Assembly (NCBI GenBank): GCA_016715625.1
Contig: JADJZU010000034.1
Span: 1-29,332 of the forward strand
DNA: 29,332 nucleotides
DNA from: Bacteroidota bacterium
Lineage (GTDB): Bacteria; Bacteroidota; Bacteroidia; Chitinophagales; LD1
Reading direction: 5' to 3'
Below are positions 23,927 through 29,332 of this stretch, one piece after another. Position 1 is the stretch's first letter. Each line of letters begins with the position of its first letter. Below the pieces are notes generated by a model. The model saw only the letters and a list, made by a program, of their open reading frames with translations, did no database searches and was not told where the DNA came from. Position numbers and translations under genes: made by a program.

Positions 23927-24538
23927 ATGGCTTTCACACTACCGGCTCTGCCTTATGCGTTCGATGCGCTGGAACCGCACATCGATGCCCGCACCATGGA
24001 AATTCACCATGGCAAACATCACAATGCTTACGTTACCAATTTGAATGCGGCCGTGGCCGGCACCGAATGGGAGAGTAAGTCGCTCGAAGAAATTCTGGCC
24101 AACATCTCTAAACTGTCGCCTGCTGTGCGCAACAATGGCGGAGGCCACTGGAACCACAGTTTCTTTTGGCAAATCATGGGTCCTCATGCCGAGTCGCAAG
24201 GCTCGCCTTCGGGTGCCCTGGCCGATGCCATCAATGGTGCCTTTGGTTCATTCGACAAATTCAAAGAAGAGTTTTCTAAAGCAGGTGCTACCCGCTTTGG
24301 CTCCGGCTGGGCTTGGTTAGTAGTGAGCGAAGGAAAACTGAAAGTATGCTCCACCGCCAATCAGGATAATCCCTTAATGGATATTGCCGAAGTAAAAGGC
24401 ACTCCAATTTTGGGAGTTGATGTGTGGGAACATGCTTACTACCTGCACTACCAAAACCGCAGACCGGATTATCTTTCAGCTTTCTATAACGTAATTAACT
24501 GGAGCGAAGTAGCCAAGCGGTTTGCCGCAGCGAAATAA
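23927..24538 (+). CDS. sodA: Superoxide dismutase, Mn-type
   Basis: A 203-residue Fe/Mn superoxide dismutase. Metal ligands are His27 (EIHHGKHHNAYV), His76 (GGGHWNHSFFW), Asp164 and His168 (DVWEHAYYLHYQ). The NNGGGHWNHSFFW pattern and the Gln at 145 (STANQDNPL) point to the manganese or cambialistic type rather than the iron type. No signal peptide, so it is cytoplasmic. It is 55 bp after the thioredoxin-like gene, in the same direction; no terminator lies between. A strong bidirectional terminator follows. Confidence 0.96.
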   Translation: MAFTLPALPYAFDALEPHIDARTMEIHHGKHHNAYVTNLNAAVAGTEWESKSLEEILANISKLSPAVRNNGGGHWNHSFFWQIMGPHAESQGSPSGALADAINGAFGSFDKFKEEFSKAGATRFGSGWAWLVVSEGKLKVCSTANQDNPLMDIAEVKGTPILGVDVWEHAYYLHYQNRRPDYLSAFYNVINWSEVAKRFAAAK

Positions 24539-24555
24539 GCCCTGATGCATCGCAT

Positions 24556-24593
24556 AAAAAAAGCCCCGCTGTTATGGCGGGGCTTTTCTTTTT
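24556..24593. terminator. Bidirectional intrinsic terminator between sodA and the lipoprotein operon
   Basis: Stem AGCCCCGC/GCGGGGCT (24562-24569 with 24577-24584, 7-base loop) flanked by an A run (24556-24562) and TTTTCTTTTT. It can terminate both sodA and the convergent lipoprotein operon. Confidence 0.92.
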
Positions 24594-24607
24594 AAGGCCT
24601 ATGCCTT

Positions 24608-25066
24608 TTATTCCTGAATGGTGAGGGCAGCGGTTTGCACCGTGTTGCTTTGGTGTCCGGCCCGGTCGGTCACATAAATAGAAAAGGTAGTGGTTTCGCT
24701 GGTGTTGTTATCATCTACAAATCCTTGCGGAGTTAAGGTAATCTTCAAGGTGCCGGTGATGATAATGGAAGAACCCGTAGGAGCCAGTTGATTGATACGA
24801 AACGCGCTCACCACATTGTTTCGGCTATCGGTCACAAACAGGTTTTTGACATCGGGTGTATTTTCACCCAGGTCGCCATCGCCATCGGTATATTCAATTT
24901 CAATGGACACTTCATCCTGATACTTCACAGCAGGATTGGGAGAGATGGAAAGAAACTTAATAGCGGGTGTTTCGCTGATGGGCAGCTCTTCTTTTTTGCA
25001 GCCGCTGACAGCCGTCAGCAGCAGCAGCGAAAAAGAATAAACAAGGAAAGGGATGGTCTTCTTCAT
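24608..25066 (-). CDS. Lipoprotein with beta-sandwich, last gene of the DUF1501 operon
   Basis: A 152-residue lipoprotein: hydrophobic signal and lipobox AVSGC (19-23). The mature part has IKFLSISPNPAVKYQDEV and the Asp/Gly-rich IEYTDGDGDLGENTPDV, probably a calcium-binding loop, then strands to the end (SNTVQTAALTIQE). This is a common Bacteroidota cell-surface or periplasmic lipoprotein design. Function unknown. The start is 1 bp after the stop of the haem-motif lipoprotein, so it is co-transcribed. It converges with sodA across a terminator. Confidence 0.82.
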   Translation of the reverse strand: MKKTIPFLVYSFSLLLLTAVSGCKKEELPISETPAIKFLSISPNPAVKYQDEVSIEIEYTDGDGDLGENTPDVKNLFVTDSRNNVVSAFRINQLAPTGSSIIITGTLKITLTPQGFVDDNNTSETTTFSIYVTDRAGHQSNTVQTAALTIQE

Positions 25067-25067
25067 G

Positions 25068-26015
25068 TTATTGTCTTATGAAACTCCAGTATGACTTGTA
25101 TGCAAAAGGAAGCTCGTTGCGCGGAAACTCGGTATTGGGCACATGGTCGCCATCATTCACAAAATAGCGCATAAACAAAGTATCTCCCAGCGGCAAAGCC
25201 GAAGCATTCACATTCGCTATCCAGGCCGACTGACCGCCTGCACTCAGGAATGTGGCCGTGTAAGTATTGGCTCCGTTAAAGTTGTCGGCATTCGTGGAAA
25301 TTTTCAACTTATTAAACTGCAGTTGATTCACGGGGGTGCTGTCATCCACTACGGCCACTCCGATATAAAAGGAGTTAACGCTCGCGGGTAACACAAAAGG
25401 ATTGTAGTAGATAGAATCGAGCCGGGTGTTGGAATACACGGTTTGAAAATCGCTGCTCACCCCCAGATAACCCTGTATGGTGGGCTGGCTGTTGGGAAAC
25501 TGCGGAATGTTGCCGAAGATGTCGCGCGCGCCACTCATAATCCATTTGGCTACCAGTTCTATATCTGCATCGGGCAGCTTCTGGCCAATGTTGTCCTGCG
25601 GCATGCGGTCGTTGTTGTTTACAAAACAACAATTAGTAATGCGCTCATACAAAACCGAGCGCGCGGTGTCGTAAGGGATCACCCGATAGGTAAACTCGTT
25701 CAGGGCATTGTTTTTCAAAACCGGAGCATACACCAGGTTGGAGAAAGAGGACTGCACACTGCGAAAGTCCGGCTCAAAATTTCCATCGTGGCAACCGGGC
25801 AAGGCGCACTTTGCCTGTAGCACTTTCTTGTGCACATAGGTAATGTTGAGCGAGTCGATGGGAATGTCATAGGTTACCGTATCGCGGTTGATGCTGTCGT
25901 AGGGGTTGTCGGGCAGTTTGTCGTCTTTCTTGCAACTCTGGTAGCTCAGCAGCAAAAAGGCACATGCCGATACAGCTACAAAAAAACGCAGGCTGTAATT
26001 CAATTTATTTTTCAT
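25068..26015 (-). CDS. Lipoprotein with a CX4CH haem c-like motif
   Basis: A 315-residue lipoprotein (lipobox about SYQSC, 24-28). Near residue 68 it has KCALPGCHDGNF: two Cys four residues apart followed by His, a CX4CH variant of the CXXCH haem c motif found in PSCyt1/planctomycete-type cytochromes. About 70 residues later there is NNNDRMPQDN, where the Met may be a second axial ligand, and then an ELVAKWIMSGA motif that ends such cytochrome domains. The C-terminal half (about 165-315) is a beta-rich domain of unknown role. It lies 21 bp from the DUF1501-like gene. Haem attachment is inferred. Confidence 0.78.
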   Translation of the reverse strand: MKNKLNYSLRFFVAVSACAFLLLSYQSCKKDDKLPDNPYDSINRDTVTYDIPIDSLNITYVHKKVLQAKCALPGCHDGNFEPDFRSVQSSFSNLVYAPVLKNNALNEFTYRVIPYDTARSVLYERITNCCFVNNNDRMPQDNIGQKLPDADIELVAKWIMSGARDIFGNIPQFPNSQPTIQGYLGVSSDFQTVYSNTRLDSIYYNPFVLPASVNSFYIGVAVVDDSTPVNQLQFNKLKISTNADNFNGANTYTATFLSAGGQSAWIANVNASALPLGDTLFMRYFVNDGDHVPNTEFPRNELPFAYKSYWSFIRQ

Positions 26016-26036
26016 TCTCCGGTGTTGTTTTATGAA

Positions 26037-27332
26037 TTAGTTGAATGCTTCGTTGAGCACCCGTCCTTCGAGCAGACCGGCCGGTATGTCATTATCAAAG
26101 CCCAGAATATTAGCGATGGTGGGCACGATGTCTATACTCTCGCCCTGCGCGTTGCTGAACACCTGTCCTTGTTTCACCACACTGGACGGACCGGCAATCA
26201 GCCCGAAAATTCTGCGGCTCATTTCATCGTTGTTATGGTCGAGCGCATAGCGGCCATAAATATCAATCACACTATTCGGTTGCAAATTTCGGCCGTGTTC
26301 GGGTATGGCAATCAGCACGGTGTCGTTGGCCATGCCGGGGGTGCTTTGGATGGCTTCCCAGAGTTTATAGAGTGCATAGTCGGCCTTGCGCATGTTGTTC
26401 ACATAGCTGGTAAACTCAAAGTGTCCGATGTCTACCCCTTGCATATTAATCACCATGAGTTCGGGCTTAAATTGTTGCATCACTTTGGTGCCGAAATAAA
26501 CGTTGTACATATCGCCATTCATGGGTATGCCCCAGGGATTGTTGTGTAGCCCTTGCGCTACTTCCTGCATCATGTTCCGAATAAACGTTTGCACCAGTTC
26601 AGCATCTTCCGGAGTGTTTTGGATGCCGGGCGAAAGCAACTGGGTGCCCGTTTTAAATTGCCCGTTCATAAAATCGCGCATCAGGTCGCACTTGGCTTTC
26701 TCGGTGTTGGACAAAGGCAAAGAATTGCCCAGCACGCTATTCGCATTCGCAGAAAAGATGGACCCCGGCTGAATGGAATTGGCACCATAGAGCGCGCCAT
26801 AGCCATCGTAGTTGCTGTAGTTTAAAAACGGGTAAGGCCCCAACGAATCCGAAATCCACCAGGCATTCAGCGCACTCATGGAGGGTGAATTGTGTTTGCG
26901 GTAGTATTCAAAAATGGTGGGATACTTGGGTGGCTCTTTCAGTTTGATGGCTTCATCGGAATATTTTCCGGTAATGGCGGTGGTATGGCCATTGTAGTGG
27001 CCGGTGGGGCCGCTCACATAGCGCATCTCTTTAAACAAAGTGCCCAGGTTCTGCAACCGAGTGCCCGATGGGCCGGGTATGGCCGACATGCCTGCTGCAA
27101 TATCGGGTGAAATGCTTTCATTGCCATTGAGCATATAGGGCATAATATTGCCTTCTGCTTTCTGCATGCTTTCCAGATTGCGCACACCACCGGCAAAAAG
27201 GCAGAATACCACATGATTCGCTTTGCGCGCACCCGAAGCGGCAAACAATCTGCCGCTGGGTAAAATGTAAGGCATCACAATGCTTCCGGCTGTTACCGCG
27301 GCTGCATTTTTTATAAACTGTTTTCTTTTCAT
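26037..27332 (-). CDS. DUF1501/alkaline-phosphatase-superfamily exported protein
   Basis: A 431-residue protein with a Tat-like N-terminus (MKRKQFIKNAAAVTAGS), though with Lys-Arg-Lys instead of a twin Arg. The core reads HVVFCLFAGGVRN (strand with first metal site), GVDIGHFEFTSYVNNMRKADYALYKLWEAI, TVLIAIPEHGRNL and IDIVPTIANILGF, which fit DUF1501/sulfatase-like members of the alkaline phosphatase superfamily. The substrate is not known; sulfate or phosphate esters, or a structural role, are possible. It lies between two lipoprotein genes (41 bp and 21 bp away). In planctomycetes and others DUF1501 genes pair with PSCyt1/DUF1549 cytochromes, which the neighbours here echo. Confidence 0.82.
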   Translation of the reverse strand: MKRKQFIKNAAAVTAGSIVMPYILPSGRLFAASGARKANHVVFCLFAGGVRNLESMQKAEGNIMPYMLNGNESISPDIAAGMSAIPGPSGTRLQNLGTLFKEMRYVSGPTGHYNGHTTAITGKYSDEAIKLKEPPKYPTIFEYYRKHNSPSMSALNAWWISDSLGPYPFLNYSNYDGYGALYGANSIQPGSIFSANANSVLGNSLPLSNTEKAKCDLMRDFMNGQFKTGTQLLSPGIQNTPEDAELVQTFIRNMMQEVAQGLHNNPWGIPMNGDMYNVYFGTKVMQQFKPELMVINMQGVDIGHFEFTSYVNNMRKADYALYKLWEAIQSTPGMANDTVLIAIPEHGRNLQPNSVIDIYGRYALDHNNDEMSRRIFGLIAGPSSVVKQGQVFSNAQGESIDIVPTIANILGFDNDIPAGLLEGRVLNEAFN

Positions 27333-27372
27333 GCTCTATGGTTATCTGTTCTGGAAAAAAAGAATGAATGGC

Positions 27373-27858
27373 TTAGTAGTATCGGTATTCGTCACTGGTC
27401 ATCAGGCTGTAATACACCATTTTGGGGGTAATGTCTGCGTTCTTCTCTATCAGGTCTTTTAGTTTCCATGCTTCAAATTCTGTAGGCTTTCGGTTGAAAA
27501 AACGCAGATAGGTATTCTCGCAAAACGCAGCAATATCTGCCCGCATGGTGGTGTTGTCCACGATTTGTACCCCGCCTCTGTTTATCAGGCTTTTTACAAT
27601 CATATCCTGCAGCACGGCCTTGTCGCCAAAGGCCTGCAGGGTAATGTCAAATTTATTGAGCTCTTCGGTGGTAATACTGCTGCCGAACAAATCATTGTAA
27701 GCAATGGAGATAAACTGCGTAGTGGATTTCAGGTTCCTTTTCTCCGAAGCGTTTTGATACAACTCTTGCTGTTCCACTTCATAGATATAGCGCTTTTCGC
27801 GGTTGCAGCCCGATAGCAGCAGCCAGGCCAGAGCAAAAAGAATCGGTAGCTTTTTCAT
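27373..27858 (-). CDS. Small lipoprotein with DUF1549/DUF4214-like segment
   Basis: A 161-residue lipoprotein with lipobox LLLSGC (13-18). The mature part is alpha-helical. The C-terminal segment ENTYLRFFNRKPTEFEAWKLKDLIEK ... YSLMTSDEYRYY resembles the 'lgR.Pt..E' segment of DUF1549 and DUF4214 proteins. No catalytic residues can be named. It starts 19 bp after the stop of the upstream lipoprotein gene and ends 40 bp before the DUF1501-like start, so it is part of the same operon. Probably a periplasmic partner of the DUF1501-like protein, by context only. Confidence 0.7.
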   Translation of the reverse strand: MKKLPILFALAWLLLSGCNREKRYIYEVEQQELYQNASEKRNLKSTTQFISIAYNDLFGSSITTEELNKFDITLQAFGDKAVLQDMIVKSLINRGGVQIVDNTTMRADIAAFCENTYLRFFNRKPTEFEAWKLKDLIEKNADITPKMVYYSLMTSDEYRYY

Positions 27859-27877
27859 GTAGAGGTTTTGTTAGGGG

Positions 27878-28747
27878 TTATTGGATTCCGGCATATTCGT
27901 CCATCGAAAAAACGGCCGATTGCAAATCGTTATAGTTACCGGTGGTTTTGTAAATGTCGGCATAGAAGGCTGTTTCTGCCGAGCTGGGTTCTCTGAAAAG
28001 AAAACGGTTAAACATTAAGCGAACCTGCCCTTCGTAAAAATCATTGCTGTCAAAAAAAATATTGATGTAATCGGTCTTCGTTTGTCCCAACTCCAGAAAC
28101 ACAACTGCGGTGTTGCCGTCCACCATGGTTTTGCCGGCTGCCAGTTCTGCATCCGATGGGTAGCGGAACAAAAAGTTCTGGTAAGTGCTCACCACAAAAT
28201 TCTCGGTCCCCATGTTTATCTGGTCATAGAAATAATTGAAGGTGCATCGCTTCAGCATGCCTTTATAATCGAGCGTGCCGGCAGCCATGTCGTTGTTGAT
28301 GCTTAGTAAAAGTTCCAATCGGGCTATTTCCCCGCTTAGCAAATCATAAAACGGAGCATACTGCGGCTGGGTAATCAGGTTCTCAAAGATGAATTTTTGA
28401 TAATAAATTTCCACGGAATCTACGTTGCGCAAATAATCGTTGCGGGTAACATTGTACTGGTTGCGTTTATATTCTGTGGTGCTATAGAAGGTCTGCAAAA
28501 ATTGCTGACGGTCGGCCACCGAAAAATTATGCTGATTCAATATCGCTTTGGCTGTAGTTTTTTCGTTCCCCACCGGCTCGCGGCCCAGAATATTGATGTA
28601 GCATTTGTTGATGTAGATGTCAATCGTAGTGGAATCAATTGTGCTGTCGGGTGGCGGCACATTGTCTTTAATGGTAATGTCTTCGGTTTTGCTGCACGAT
28701 GCAATAGTGAGCAAGATCACAAAAAATAACATGGATAAATAGCGCAT
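27878..28747 (-). CDS. Lipoprotein with repeated DUF1549-like helical units, first gene of the operon
   Basis: A 289-residue lipoprotein. The start is set at 28747 (MRYLSMLFFVILLTIASC, lipobox IASC), because the extension to 28912 has no such signal. Three segments of similar design can be seen: CYINILGREPVGNEKTTA, STYQNFLFRYPSDAELAAG and LMFNRFLFREPSSAETAFY, each followed by a helix and a TTEYKR/SNDFYEG/MDEYAGI close. This repeat resembles the small lipoprotein downstream (NTYLRFFNRKPTEFEAW), so the two are probably related. The family is not one I can name with certainty; DUF4214 and DUF1549 are the nearest. Role unknown, envelope. Confidence 0.72.
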   Translation of the reverse strand: MRYLSMLFFVILLTIASCSKTEDITIKDNVPPPDSTIDSTTIDIYINKCYINILGREPVGNEKTTAKAILNQHNFSVADRQQFLQTFYSTTEYKRNQYNVTRNDYLRNVDSVEIYYQKFIFENLITQPQYAPFYDLLSGEIARLELLLSINNDMAAGTLDYKGMLKRCTFNYFYDQINMGTENFVVSTYQNFLFRYPSDAELAAGKTMVDGNTAVVFLELGQTKTDYINIFFDSNDFYEGQVRLMFNRFLFREPSSAETAFYADIYKTTGNYNDLQSAVFSMDEYAGIQ

Positions 28748-29130
28748 GCAGAGGGTTAGTTGTTTCAATGCAATAAACTTAGAAATAAAATTCAAAACGC
28801 TCATAGAACCCCATTTCTTCAGCATCAAAAGCCAATGAAGCTTTAATCTGATATTTTTTATCTGAAAAAGTGTGTGCAATAGTAGGTAACTGATGTATTC
28901 GTTTCTATTCAATCAGCCCTGAGTTCTTCTAAAAACAGACCCAATTGCATTTTTTTAAACATCTGTTTATCAATGATATAGGGTTCATTTTTAGATTTAT
29001 TTGCATATGGGCATGGTGTTTGGTATTAACCCCTTATCTGGGCTTGAACTATCATCCGATTTAGTCAGGTGATGTTTTTTCAAGTTGAGGGTTATATTCA
29101 CGTTTTTGTTTTGGTGTCTAAAATTTATTT
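28748..29130. other. Intergenic stretch between divergent genes
   Basis: About 380 bp between the - strand lipoprotein operon and the + strand exported protein. It must hold both promoters, but I see no clean TAnnTTTG with a -33 box in either direction. No RNA gene or repeat is apparent. Confidence 0.5.
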
Positions 29131-29332
29131 ATGAAGAAAATTGTTTACTCACTGTTTGTCCTACTTTTTCTGGTATCATCACACCAAGAAGCGGAGGCGC
29201 AATGTAAATGGAAAGGTGTTCTCGATAACCAGAACAGTCACTGCGGCTGCGGGGCTTTTGGAGACAGTAAGTGTTCCTTCAACATCCTTGCGGAAACTGC
29301 TGTGGTTAGCAGATCAATTACTCTGTTTCATC
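29131..29332 (+). CDS. Start of a Cys-rich exported protein, cut by the window edge
   Basis: Open frame from ATG at 29131 to the end of the window, 67 codons without a stop. Residues 1-24 form a signal peptide (MKKIVYSLFVLLFLVSS ... EAEAQ). The mature N-terminus has four Cys in a short space (CKWKGVLDNQNSHCGCGAF, then SKCSF), suggesting disulfides or metal binding. The rest is outside the window, so the family cannot be assigned. Confidence 0.7.
   Translation, partial: MKKIVYSLFVLLFLVSSHQEAEAQCKWKGVLDNQNSHCGCGAFGDSKCSFNILAETAVVSRSITLFH

Noticed and set aside
28748..28912. N-terminal extension of the first DUF1549-like lipoprotein
   Set aside because: The downstream ATG at 28747 begins a standard lipoprotein signal; the extension would bury it.

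Overview
The window looks like a chromosomal segment of a Bacteroidota bacterium, probably Chitinophagia, Sphingobacteriia or a relative; I cannot place it more closely. The signs are a type IX secretion sorting domain (gene at 1180), two TonB-dependent receptors, many short lipoproteins with a Cys lipobox, several TAnnTTTG promoter boxes, few Shine-Dalgarno sites, and a tRNA-Leu without an encoded CCA. There is no phage, insertion sequence or CRISPR array.

Layout, left to right. (1) 1-3835, + strand: the 3' part of a TonB-dependent receptor, a secreted phosphodiesterase-like enzyme with a T9SS tail, a PhnZ-type HD-domain phosphonate oxygenase homologue and a secreted endonuclease/exonuclease/phosphatase-fold enzyme. 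(2) 3840-6929, - strand: an LpxH-like metallophosphoesterase, a glycosyltransferase and a GH20 hexosaminidase. (3) 7098-9108, - strand: a tRNA-Leu(CAG) with a strong terminator, a BASS-type transporter, a small membrane protein, and a 3-hydroxybutyryl-CoA dehydrogenase cut off after its NAD-binding domain. (4) 9206-11758, + strand: an M16 peptidase pair, one subunit catalytic and one degenerate. (5) 11759-18854, - strand: eight genes built around an MbnP-like copper-binding lipoprotein and a di-heme MbnH/CcpA-type peroxidase, with a TonB receptor, a His-rich small protein, a Cys-rich small protein, an outer-membrane barrel with a Cys triplet, and two lipoproteins. I read this as a copper acquisition or handling system. 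(6) 18927-21725, + strand: a SixA-type phosphatase, a 43-residue lipoprotein and polyphosphate kinase. (7) 21726-22668: noncoding, with hairpins and eleven copies of a 21-bp repeat. (8) 22669-24538, + strand: an exported thioredoxin-fold protein and a manganese-type superoxide dismutase. (9) 24608-28747, - strand: a five-gene envelope operon with four lipoproteins, one carrying a CX4CH haem-like motif, around a DUF1501/alkaline-phosphatase-like exported protein. (10) 29131-end: the start of a Cys-rich exported protein.

Three genes (at 1, 1180 and 6061) are each broken by one missing base in a homopolymer run, and repairing each run restores a normal protein. This suggests long-read or 454-style sequencing error more than true pseudogenes. 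The truncated dehydrogenase at 8410-9108 is different: sequence is missing, either by real deletion or by misassembly.

The best candidates for little-described biology are the copper locus (11759-18854), with a terminator between its copper-binding protein and its peroxidase, and the DUF1501 lipoprotein operon (24608-28747).
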